DNA from: Entomortierella parvispora
Taxonomy: Eukaryota; Mortierellomycota; Mortierellomycetes; Mortierellales; Mortierellaceae
NCBI GenBank assembly: GCA_963573315.1
Contig: OY752146.1
Span: forward strand, 496,001 to 560,000
DNA: 64,000 nucleotides
Reading direction: 5' to 3'
The notes under the pieces are model-generated. The model made no database searches, was not told the DNA's origin, and saw only the letters and a program-made list of their open reading frames with translations. The position numbers and the translations under genes are program-made. Shown here piece by piece: positions 43,620 through 52,649 of this stretch (position 1 is its first letter; every line of letters starts with the position of its first letter).

Positions 43620-44740
43620 GGATAAAGCGAGTTCTTGTTTGTTGGAACTATGTCTAAATCATAGATATCTCCTGAATTCACAACCCATAAACAACTCCAT
43701 GTTGGCGGGAAATTTGTGTTGCTACTGTGTGTTTGACCTTGGTGATGTAGATTAAAGGGAGAAGGATATTCACAAGGGAGTCGAAGGAAAGAGGATTACT
43801 TGCGAGGGGGAGGATGGACAGTGCTGGATCTCACTGTCAACGGTGTGAACCAAGTGTCAATAGCGATCTCAGTCGCGTGGAACTTGGATCTTGCAGAGAC
43901 GCACGTTGATTGGCAGAACGGGGTACCTGTATCTGTTAGGAGTCGCCAAGAACTCAGATCAGAATCGGTGGACATCTCTTGTACTCCTAATCTAGAATCT
44001 CGGACCTAGGATATGTATTCACCCTACGGATCCTGCCTGTGATGGCATCTGTACTAACAATGAATGACTCCCACGAAATATCCTGTTCTCTCGTATTCTC
44101 TCTGACTCCCAGGCGCCGGTCTCTAGTATATAGTTCACTCTGAGTCCAATTTCTTATAAATACCACATCAGTCATGTAGATGCAAAGCTGGAAAGGGGAT
44201 AGACCTTTTGAGCAGAGTAACCACCTGTATTCATCGAATTGCTGGGTCAACTTCAATTGTCGGATAGCTACCAGCTGGAATGGCGTAGTCGAGTTTTGGA
44301 AAATCAACTAAGAGGGGCATTCCTAAACTCAAAGTAAGCAATGTAGGGGAAATTCCAGATTTTAGCGCGTACTATCTAATATAGAGTCCATTTTATCCCC
44401 TGGAATTCGTAGCTTTGATCTAGAATTCCATTTTGTGTTTGGAGGGTCGAGGATGGAGGGTGATGATCTCGAGCTTTTCTGGCCTGAGGGTCGCTCGCCG
44501 ACCGTCATCAATTTATTTTAATTTCAGTGAAAGGTCCTTATCTTTCTATGACAAGGCTGGAGACTTGTGTGCTCCGACTGGTCCATGTACACACACGATA
44601 TACAGTTTATTCAAACTTGTTTTACAATTTTGAGTATAAACTGGAAAATGAATCGAGACTTGGTACTGAAGTGAAGACTGGAAAACGAATAGGAGACGAT
44701 AGAGCGAAATGAAACATGGAGAACAGCCATGCAGATATTT
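43620..44740. other. stretch without a supported gene
   Basis: About 1.1 kb with only short chance ORFs on both strands; AT-rich in parts. No repeat or RNA gene noticed. Confidence 0.4.
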
Positions 44741-44745
44741 GGAGT

Positions 44746-45114
44746 TCAGCTCGAGAAATTGAAGCCAGACAGACACTGAGTCTGCGCAGCAATTCTGTTG
44801 GTTATAACGTTTTGCTGCTGAAAAGCTAAGGGCCATAGTATCGAAAGTACAAGGGTAAGTTGTTGGCATACCGGAGGACTTCCAATCGCTGTGGTCTGCG
44901 CTGCGGTACAAGAATATCCTTTGGATTTGGCTTGGGCTATCATACTGTCAAGGCTGGTGGTGATCGTGAGCAAAGTATTACACTGCTGTTCGAAAGCCAC
45001 TGGCCACACTACATCGCCTATGATGCCCAAGTCGTCCGTCCCCTTGACAACGTCCATCACAGCAAAGGCGAAGCAAAATAAGAGTGCTGCAGAGCATTTA
45101 AGCTTGAAAAACAT
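44746..45114 (-). CDS. small secreted protein, unknown function
   Basis: ATG 45114 gives MFFKLKCSAALLFCFAFAVM, a signal peptide, then a mature part beginning TDDLGIIGDVVWPVAFEQQC with helical amphipathic sequence and few cysteines (QQC, YSC, TQC). An internal 54-bp stretch with perfect intron signals (GTATGC to TTTTCAG, phase 0) is also open, so two protein lengths (about 104 or 122 residues) are possible; the spliced form ends QQNVITNRIAAQTQCLSGFN. TATAAATA at 45269-45276 and a pyrimidine-rich array upstream match the other secreted-protein genes. No known domain. Confidence 0.6.
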   Translation of the reverse strand: MFFKLKCSAALLFCFAFAVMDVVKGTDDLGIIGDVVWPVAFEQQCNTLLTITTSLDSMIAQAKSKGYSCTAAQTTAIGSPPVCQQLTLVLSILWPLAFQQQNVITNRIAAQTQCLSGFNFSS

Positions 45115-45268
45115 TATGTTTCTACTAGTACGCAGAGAAAAAAATGACAAAGGGTATGAGCATTATTAAATAACTTAGAAAACATTTAAACTTTGATAAG
45201 GTGGGATTAGTAACTTGCCTTGTAGGAGGGCTGTGAAAGGTAAAGATTTGTAAATGGGATATGGTCAT

Positions 45269-45276
45269 TATTTATA
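45269..45276 (-). promoter_or_regulatory. TATA box (TATAAATA) of the secreted-protein gene
   Basis: About 155 bp upstream of ATG 45114 on the minus strand, directly downstream of the array at 45290-45540. Confidence 0.5.
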
Positions 45277-45289
45277 GTGCGAGCATTGA

Positions 45290-45830
45290 TATGGAAGAGG
45301 AGAGAATAAGAAGCAAGAGCATTCCTTGTTGTGGAAAACAGCAAGGAATGTGGAAGCAGGGGGCCGGGAAAACTAAGGGAGGGATAAATATGCAGGGAAA
45401 AGCAATGGCAAGTAAAGCAAGGGCAGAGAAGAATGAAGGCAGAGAATAGTGAGGGCAGAGAAGAATAAAGGCAAAGAAGAGTGAGGGCAGAGAAGAATAA
45501 AGCCAGAGAGGAGTGAGGGCAGGGAAAAGTGAAGGACAAAACCAAGGCGAGCTAGAGTCCCCCCAGAGGTTTTGGAGATGAACTAATTTGGATTAAAAAC
45601 CTCTTCTGGACTCTGACTTTGTGGAGCACAAGTTATTGTAAAATATAAAAAATCTCCAAAACCCCTGGGGGGAACTCTACAAAAAGGCAGGGAAGAGAAA
45701 AAAAGGGGAATGACACGAGATGATGCAGAAAAAAAAATGGGGATGCCAAAAAAGGAGAGGGGTGCAGAAAAAAAGATGGATGCAGCGTGGGGAAAAGCGG
45801 AAGGACGCCAGAAAGATCAAAGTGCTATAC
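45290..45830 (-). repeat. pyrimidine-rich tandem array upstream of the secreted-protein gene
   Basis: On the + strand, units close to gagggcagagaagaataaag repeat every 19-20 bp from about 45420 to 45535. After an AT-rich interruption (45570-45680) a second block (45690-45830) has gcagaaaaaaa/gatgcag units like those at 59.6-59.9 kb. Coding strand is C/T-rich. Confidence 0.6.
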
Positions 45831-45839
45831 GACTGGATA

Positions 45840-47445
45840 ACTGGCCTGTGGCAACGACGTTGCTTTTTGATCCTTCGATGTCGGCTCCTCCTATCATACT
45901 AAAGCAGAATTCCTTGAGCGTTGGAATGGATTGTTCACCCACTAATAGGAAACGCGAGCTGGGTTTTGACCGTCGTGAGAAGGATTAGTTTTACCCTTGT
46001 GCATTCTTGCGTTTAGTGACAGGCCCTGTCTCGAAAGATACAGGAACACAGAAGGCAGGGCAGAAATTCTGTTTATTTCAACGCGATTTGAAGCCATGAG
46101 ATCTGAAGGGGTGAGAAGAGTAAACAAGAACTGTTGGTAAATAGGGGTGTGGGATAGGCTGGAACTAAGACTGTCCGTGAACTGGGTTGAGGAGAAAGGG
46201 CGAAAAATGTGGAGAGAGGAACCCCACTTTTTGCTCGTCCACAGTAACAAACGGAATATAGGGAAAGTAACATAAAATCGTCCACTATCACAGCATCGAG
46301 CACTAGTAAATTCATAGTAACGTGTGTGGTTTTCATATGGGGAATTGGCTACGAGGCAAAAAGTCCCTCACTGTAACGGGGGTAGACTATAGGTAGGGGA
46401 GTTTCGGAACCATTAACGGAGGCGGGTTTCCAATGCGGTTTAAAAAGTCATCGAAGTCTTTCAAGCTGAGAGACTCGACTTGGTCGTTGAACAGAAGCTG
46501 CATGACATCAAAGCCGTTGACACGATCGAGTGGTGGGATTTTTGAGGGACCCTCCGTTTACAGTCGGCTGATGAATGGGTGTCTATCGAGAGTGAACAAA
46601 CGCCTCGATAGGCTAGGCCATAAATTTGGTCTGTACTTGTGGGTCTGTTCTTGCTTCCGGTAGAGAAGGACCGCGACGGCTTCGGAACGGCCGACAACAA
46701 GGACGATAATGGGAGAGTTCAGCTTCGGTGGTGATGAGCTGTTGTGACTCTCCAAGGTTTCTGGGGTTTCTCTGAGATACGGCACATTGTTGCCGTGTGG
46801 TCAATCTCCTTTTGTTGTCGTTTTAAGATAGCTCTGGCGACTCTGAAGAAAGACTGGTTGCAGTTTGACCGGACTAGAGTCATGGACGCCAAACCGATTC
46901 GGCAGGAATACCATAAGTTAATTTAAAACGAGTGCTTTTGCTGGGGTTTTCTTACTCTGCTCCATTTCCAGTTTGGCGCACGATGACGATCCAGCCCGCT
47001 CAATGGTCTCCAGCAGCACCAGACTCAATTCCTTGCCATGTCTAGAGCCGTTCAGTCATCCTGAGTGTTCATTGGTAGGTCAATCCTATGAATGAGGAGA
47101 GGAAGATGAGCCTTTGTACTGATTGAACCTGGCTTGATAAAGGGGTCGATCCTTTTCCTCGCACGTCATAAGCATCACCTACCATGCACAAGTGTGGGGG
47201 CAGCTCATGCAACGGCAGCATGGACTGCACGAAGGACACCGACTCCAAAGCCGCATGTTGGTCGAGTCAGACTGGGCATTCTTTCCCAAGCTGAAAACGA
47301 GGAATGCGCTCTTGGCTGTTCAAGGCGGAGAAAGGGGATCCATGGGTCGATGGGCAGAGGAGGAAGCAAGGTAACGAGAGAGGAGAAAGAGGATGTCAAG
47401 CGCGCTCTCCCTTGCGCGTCATCTTCCCATCGCACCCTGGCCGAC
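45840..47445 (-). pseudogene. DR1 copy B: decayed multi-copy gene
   Basis: Same modules as copy A in the same order: the 3' module near 45850-45960, a block near 46430-46900 (QLLFNDQVESLSLKDFDDF-like frame, then VVGRSEAVAVLLYRKQEQT), and the 5' block at 46870-47200 with catggacgccaaaccgattc. Every part has stops or frame changes. It lies directly upstream of the second nucleoporin copy, and the two may have been duplicated together with their promoter block. Confidence 0.45.
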
Positions 47446-47447
47446 TC

Positions 47448-47460
47448 GGTGGCTTGGCTC
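47448..47460 (+). promoter_or_regulatory. recurring promoter motif GGTGGCTTGGCTC
   Basis: Exact copy, about 200 bp upstream of the NUP58 second-copy start; followed by C/T-rich sequence and cctcctt-type tandem repeats (47565-47635). Confidence 0.4.
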
Positions 47461-47644
47461 TTTTCTCTCTTTCGCACGCGTCTTTTTATTCGCTCTCACA
47501 CTTCGCACCTTGACCACCTTGTCCCATGCTCTGCACTACTCCAACACTCTGTCCCTCTCCTTCCTCCTTCCTCGTTCCTCCTTCCTCCTTCCTTCCTCCT
47601 TCCTCCCGATCCCTCGTTCCTCCTTCCTTCCTCTCCTGCTCAGC

Positions 47645-49582
47645 ATGTCTCGCATTCGACATCCACCAGCAACCAGCAGGATCATCTGCTTTCCTCTGCC
47701 AAAACTCCCATGCCATGCTGTCTGCTGTCCCCATTGACTTTAATCTCCCTCCAGTTTCGGCTCTATTCCTGATGCGACTCTGGGCCTGCTAATCTCTTTG
47801 GAAGCTTTGGATCAACTCCCACGACAGTCGCGTCAGCAACCTTGCCAGGCTCGCTCGTCGGTACCCAGCCTGCCGGGTCTACTGCTGCAACCGCTTCTTC
47901 CCTCTTTCCTTCTTTAACAGCCTCCACCTCGAGTGCGCCCCCAGAAGCCACCGCTGCACCCGCTTTTGGAGGCAGTCTGTTTCCTGCTCAGCCTGCCATC
48001 ACCACCTCAACCCTCTCCACTGGATCGCTCTTCAGCAACCCAAATTCGACCGCTACCGCTAATGCGCTGACCAATGCTGCTACAAAGAGCACCTTTGGAG
48101 CCTCCACAGCTACAGCTGCAGCAGTGTATGTCTGCTGCCTAGCCCCTGCTCGAGATGATTTCTGATACAGCAACTAATTCCGTAAAAATTCTCCTTAATT
48201 AAATCGATAGTGCCCTGACCCCTGATACAATTGTTGGTTCGACAAAATACACAGAGTTGCCCGCAGTTGCAAAGCGACTTTGGACCAATTTCACACGATC
48301 CTGCAAAGTGAGATCCACCTCTCTGCGACGTTGACCTCTAGACCATCAGATTCTTTTGACAAGATTTCGAAAGATACAGTAGAGTTGTCCAAGAGACTGG
48401 GCACATTGAACGGCGCTCTGGGTCGGGATACAAAGGTGATCGAGGCACTTCAAGGCAAGGTTGGACAGGAGCTGATGCAAGCAGACTCTGCAGGAAGGAT
48501 CATTGAAGCCTACAACAACACATCACAGGCAAACTTTTTATATGCTGGAAACAACTCGGCGGGACAGTAAGATTTTCTCGATTCGTATTTGTATTCCTAG
48601 GTCATTGTTTTTGGAAAGCTAACTGAGTCCATTCTTCCATACTGATAGATACTTTTTGGACTAGTGTCAGGCGTTTGAAGATAAGACCAGACAGTTCCGG
48701 AGTACTATCGAGGTTAGGACTGGACTCAAGAAGAATATTGTCAATACTCACAACAACACACTGGGATGAGGCACTAATCGACAGGACATTTTGGTTTCCG
48801 TGGATGTTTCTGTTAGGAAATTTAGCGCCATTTGGCCTCGTTTGGATTCAAGAACCCGCAGGTGGCACATGGTACGATTGCATGGTAGGGCGTATGCAAG
48901 GTCCTTTGTTCATGTTCTTTAGATGTTTTATACTAACGTGTTCGGGACCTTTTTTCTTTTTCTTTTTCTTTTCTTTATTTTTTGTTATTCACTTTGACTA
49001 GCATTGCCTGAAGTATTGAGGAATCAGCACGAAGGATTCTTGACTGTTGCCAGTCGTGTGGCAGTACTCCATGATGAGATCAGGGACAGGGAAAAGGCAT
49101 ACCTGATGTTGCGCCGGAAATTCTTTGATGACGAATCAGATCCATTTGAGGTGCACCATCAGCACCAACAACAGCAAAAGCACAGAAGGGCCGAGAATGG
49201 TCTCAGGAGTTCAGAGGGTCAAAGGTCTGTGATGATGGAGCAAGGCAGTTTGAGCCAGAGCGCCAGCAGTCAAAAGTCGTTCAGAGATATCGCAAAGGAA
49301 ACTCTTCGACCCGGATCAGCAGCAAGCGCGACTGCTCCAGCCAACGCCGCTGCGGCCTCTACAGCCACCAAACCAGCCTTTGGTGGTAGTCTCTTTGGTG
49401 GAGCATCAACAACCTCGGCAGCCCCCGCGACCACTGGACTCTTTGGATCGACCGCTACCCCTGCTGCTAGTAGTCTCTTTGGATCGACTGCACCTGGGAC
49501 CTCGACCTCAGGATCATCTCTCTTTGAACAGCCTGCGGCCAGCACTAGTGGGTTCGGACGTTTTAAAGAGAATTCTTTGTAA
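47645..49582 (+). pseudogene. second copy of NUP58, decayed and 3'-truncated
   Basis: Aligns through the gene at 22949-25157: leader, FG exon, coiled-coil exons with the same introns, and part of the C-terminal FG exon. The 5' end is altered (MSRIRHPP; the GC-AG donor region is deleted), the FG exon has a frame change near 47780, the coiled-coil exon lacks one base near 48270 (gcaaagcgact against gcaaagtcgact), and the last exon departs from the parent after SGFG near 49556, ending RFKENSL. Exon 6 sequence from 49004 to 49480 is almost the same as in the parent, so the duplication is fairly recent. No full-length nucleoporin can be made; the C-terminal exon alone stays open. Confidence 0.8.
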
Positions 49583-49619
49583 CTGGCCTTTTTTGCAACT
49601 GAGGTGGTTGTACTAAGCC

Positions 49620-50285
49620 AGGTTTGACTGTAGACAATCCCCCTTCCTTGTCGTCCGATTCTCTTATCTGTCGTCCAAACGATCCAATGCGTCCAAACGG
49701 TCCAATGCTACTTTATTTGTCGTCCAATGCGTCCAAACGGTCCAGTGCTCCTTTATTTGTCGTCCAATGCTCTCTTGTCTGTCGTCTGGATCTCTGCACC
49801 GTGCCCTGGTCATATAGACACTTCCCCAAACGAGGTTTTTAAGGTGCATGACCAGGGCGCGGTGCAGAGATCCAGACGACAAATAAGAGAGCATTGGACG
49901 ACAAATAAGAGAATCGGACGACAAGGAGGGGGCTGCTGGACTGGACGAACTCCAATAGGTACAGTTACACAAAATATTTTTGAGAACTTTCTTGGAAACT
50001 GAATAAACGATGGGAACCAATTATCTCGTGACATTCTGCACCTTGCCCTAGTCATAGACTATAGACCCCTCCATAAACAAGGTATTTTGCGGCGCATGAC
50101 CAGGGTAAGGTGCATGGCCAGGGCAAGGTGCATGGCCAGGGCAAGGTGCATGGCCAGGGCAAAGTGCATGGCCAGGGCAAGGCGCAGAAATCCAGACGAC
50201 AAGTAAGGGAGCATTGCACAAAATATTTGAAAACTTTCTTGGGAACCGGATAAACGATGAGCACTAATGATCTCATGACAAATAC
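49620..50285. repeat. foldback and tandem repeat region
   Basis: Three kinds of repeats overlap. (1) Tandem copies of tgtcgtccaatgc/gtccaaacgg units at 49655-49780. (2) A foldback: 49763-49815 (ctctgcaccgtgccctggtc) returns inverted at 49842-49898 (gaccagggcgcggtgcagag), and a second one pairs gcaccttgccctagtcat near 50040 with atgaccagggtaaggtgc near 50096. (3) Five near-perfect 18-bp copies of gtgcatggccagggcaag at 50110-50185. A block acaaaatatttt...aactttcttgg...ataaacgatg occurs twice (49968-50030 and 50218-50275). The region ends 30 bp before a TATA box. Confidence 0.65.
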
Positions 50286-50310
50286 CCATTACTCAGAAGT
50301 GATCACTACT

Positions 50311-50318
50311 ATAAAAGG
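50311..50318 (+). promoter_or_regulatory. TATA box (TATAAAAG)
   Basis: Good match 107 bp upstream of ATG 50418, followed by a CA-rich leader (cacaatcaacaccacacctc), the usual style of an expressed fungal gene. Confidence 0.65.
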
Positions 50319-50417
50319 GGAGACTAACAGACTTTTTTTTCGCTTAAATCAACACAATCAACACCACACCTCCATCAACCCTGTACACAAAACTCAACTC
50401 CAGTACATTCTCCAAAT

Positions 50418-50860
50418 ATGGCCTATTGCATAACCGATGCTGAATACCAAAGGCGAACCTATATCAAGAAGATCGGCCTCTACACTTTGACCGTTGATAG
50501 AGAATATGACCTAAAGGATGAAACCGAGCTTTCGCTGGAGGAGGAAGCTGAGGCCGTTGAGAAATTTGAAGAGATTATTATATTCTTCAAGACTCATCTC
50601 TACATTCATAGCTTGAGAAAGGTGAGATATATTTATGATACCTGGATGTAATACGGATAAAAAAAAGCGGTGCTCCTGTCTATTTAATTTATTCAAGGGT
50701 ACTAATACGCGCATGCTCTACCAATATCCAACAAAAGGCTTCACCTGTTACCCTTAGGGTCAAGAGCGGCAAGGAAATTCTGTTTGAGTTCGATCAAAAA
50801 TACTGGGATGACTACTTTGATGATCTCACAAGAGCAGAAAAATGCAACGGTGTGGTGTAG
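50418..50860 (+). CDS. small acidic protein of 110 residues, two exons, unknown function
   Basis: Exon 1 (50418-50647) reads MAYCITDAEYQRRTYIKKIG and continues through LSLEEEAEAVEKFEEIIIFF to TRP; the intron starts GTAATA at 50648 and ends CTTAG at 50757, with a tactaat branch-like site near 50700. Exon 2 (50758-50860) adds VKSGKEILFEFDQKYWDDYF and DLTRAEKC and stops. Joining the exons keeps the frame (333 bp). No signal peptide or membrane span; the protein is acidic and mostly helical. TATA box, leader and poly(A) signal make it a credible gene. No family recognised; it could be species-specific. An unspliced reading would end at 50651. Confidence 0.55.
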
Positions 50861-50932
50861 TGGGACGGGAACCCCTCTTTTGGATCGAGACTTGTTGTAG
50901 TCGTCTCGGAGACGAGGCGTCAAGTAGATACA

Positions 50933-50938
50933 AATAAA
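50933..50938 (+). terminator. poly(A) signal AATAAA of the 110-residue protein gene
   Basis: AATAAA 73 bp downstream of the stop at 50860. Confidence 0.5.
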
Positions 50939-50969
50939 ATGAAAAGATGACACCCCTCCTGTTGCCAAA

Positions 50970-51590
50970 CCGCATCCAAAATCTGATTTTTACTTCCCGG
51001 TGCTTAGGCTTCAGACGAATCCACCACAGATGACAGAGAGCGAAATCTTCACTGTTTCACCTCCAGCACACCACCAACACGTCTCTACACTGTCGTCAAC
51101 ACATGCCTGACAGTAAAGAGCACATCTTGCTCAACCACCGCGATCTGTAACCAAATGGCGTGGTTTTGTCACCAAGCTACGGATTTGCCACCAAATCTAA
51201 AGGCCCGCCACCAATTTACGCGACTTGCCACCAAATACCATGCTGTCGCCCCCAAATAGCGCGACTTGACGCGAAAAACGATCGCCAACAGGCTGGGATG
51301 TTACTGTTTCTACGGTTCCCACGCCTTTCGGGCGCGCTTCCTATGCAAAATGCTTCCAAATAGCATTCTCGACCACGTGAGCACCAACATCTCCATGGAA
51401 TTGCCGATTTGCCCTCCATGGTAGAATGAACACAATCTCTTGAATCTCGGTGATTTTTCCTGAGCTTTCCTAAAGCCCTCTAGCCCTACATGGATGGAAC
51501 CAGTCTCCTTGTACCAGATGCAACAACTGCGATGAAGCGGAAGAGTTGTATGAGGCAAACACAACTCTCTTCAACCTCGTGTCCATCTTA
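50970..51590. other. stretch without a gene; short diverged repeat
   Basis: At 51145-51275 the motif ttgccaccaaat (variants gtcaccaagc, cgccaccaattt, gcccccaaat) recurs every 25-30 bp, alternating with gcgactt-type words. It is too short and irregular for a CRISPR and has no coding frame. The rest is empty. Confidence 0.4.
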
Positions 51591-51591
51591 T

Positions 51592-51636
51592 ATCCTTATA
51601 TATCTGGCCCACGGTGGCTCAAGATAGAGTACGCGT
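51592..51636 (+). repeat. 45-bp direct repeat, first copy
   Basis: atccttatatatctggccca and the following 25 bp return at 52082-52126 with two or three differences. The repeat brackets DR1 fragment E, so it may mark an insertion or a local duplication. Confidence 0.55.
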
Positions 51637-51639
51637 AAT

Positions 51640-52080
51640 TGGCTTGTGCGAGCCAAGCGTTCATGGTGACATTGTTTTTTTGATCCTTTTATGTTCGTTC
51701 TCCCTTATATGTAACGGAACAGAAATCAACAACATCGTCGAGGCCCACATCCCACTCCCAAAGAGCCGCCAGAAAGAACACCACGATACCACAAGTCAAT
51801 TTAAGATCAACATCTGCTGCATCCCCACTTTTACAGACGAAGATGAGCTCTTCAGCATACTCCAGCAGTCCATACCGATCCACAGTCTGTTGGACGACCT
51901 CCACCCTTAACATGGCTCTCTCAAGACCCCGGATCGCTCGAGCACGAATTGCATCTGCTCTAGGGGGGGGGTCTATTCCTGCTTCTGTAAGAAAAGAACG
52001 GCAATGGGTTTGGAAGGGATAACAACAAAGTCGACAATGGCGGTCCAACTTGTTGATCGAATAACACGGAGGTGAGTGAT
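51640..52080 (-). pseudogene. DR1 fragment E
   Basis: A short derivative of DR1: the 3' module near 51650-51700 (agccaagcgttcatggtgac, then ttgatccttttatg) and a mid-module near 51965-52060 (tattcctgcttctgtaagaa, like 40400-40470 in copy A), with the stretch between altered. An overlapping + frame (51614-51910) is probably a shadow. Confidence 0.4.
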
Positions 52081-52128
52081 TATCCTTATATATCTGGCCC
52101 ACGGTGGTTCAAGATACAGTACGCGTTG

Positions 52129-52512
52129 GCTTTTGCTTCCGCAGAAGGCATACACTGTAGACGGCAAAGTGAAGATGAGATACGCTACACCGTGTACAAC
52201 ATAGCAGAGGAAGGTCCAACAATCGTACATGATGTGACAATCCGACTTCACAACTTTCGCGAAGGCGGACAACCAGAGTGGAGCATGACAATCATCAACA
52301 TTTGGTGCAAGTACATGATGCGACATTGGAAGGTTGACAAGGACAAATGTTTCGACAGATACGTGCGGGCGTACCTCAAAAAAACAGCGCGCAGAAGATT
52401 TGAGCAGTGTAACCTGCAATTCAACTGGTGTCAGTTGGTGGGATGTCAGAAGTTGCCTCAAGAAGCACCAAGGTGTAAGAGCCGCAACATCAGCATCGTT
52501 ATCAAAGCGTGA
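52129..52512 (+). CDS. unassigned ORF of about 130 residues
   Basis: The open frame ends at 52512 and reads EDEIRYTVYNIAEEGPTIVH, then VTIRLHNFREGGQPEWSMTI and RHWKVDKDKCFDRYVRAYLK. Composition is protein-like, but there is no good ATG near the start; the frame enters from the second 45-bp repeat, and a tttgcttccgcag acceptor near 52143 suggests a missing upstream exon. An antisense ORF of 162 codons also exists (52461-51973) and looks less protein-like. No family recognised. Confidence 0.3.
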   Translation, partial: AFASAEGIHCRRQSEDEIRYTVYNIAEEGPTIVHDVTIRLHNFREGGQPEWSMTIINIWCKYMMRHWKVDKDKCFDRYVRAYLKKTARRRFEQCNLQFNWCQLVGCQKLPQEAPRCKSRNISIVIKA

Positions 52513-52649
52513 GGTGTAAACAAAATTTCAATAGGGCCATGGTCATCCAAGGGTCAACTGAATACCACGTCATTTTCTTTATTATTTCGCATGACCCCAC
52601 TACTGCGTTAGTCCCAGAGCATTACGTTAGATACCAAACTGAGGTCTCT

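Noticed and set aside
47134-47772. 212-codon + ORF ahead of the second NUP58 copy
   Set aside because: Translation of leader repeats (Pro/Ser/Leu-rich); the parent leader at 22.6-22.9 kb is non-coding.
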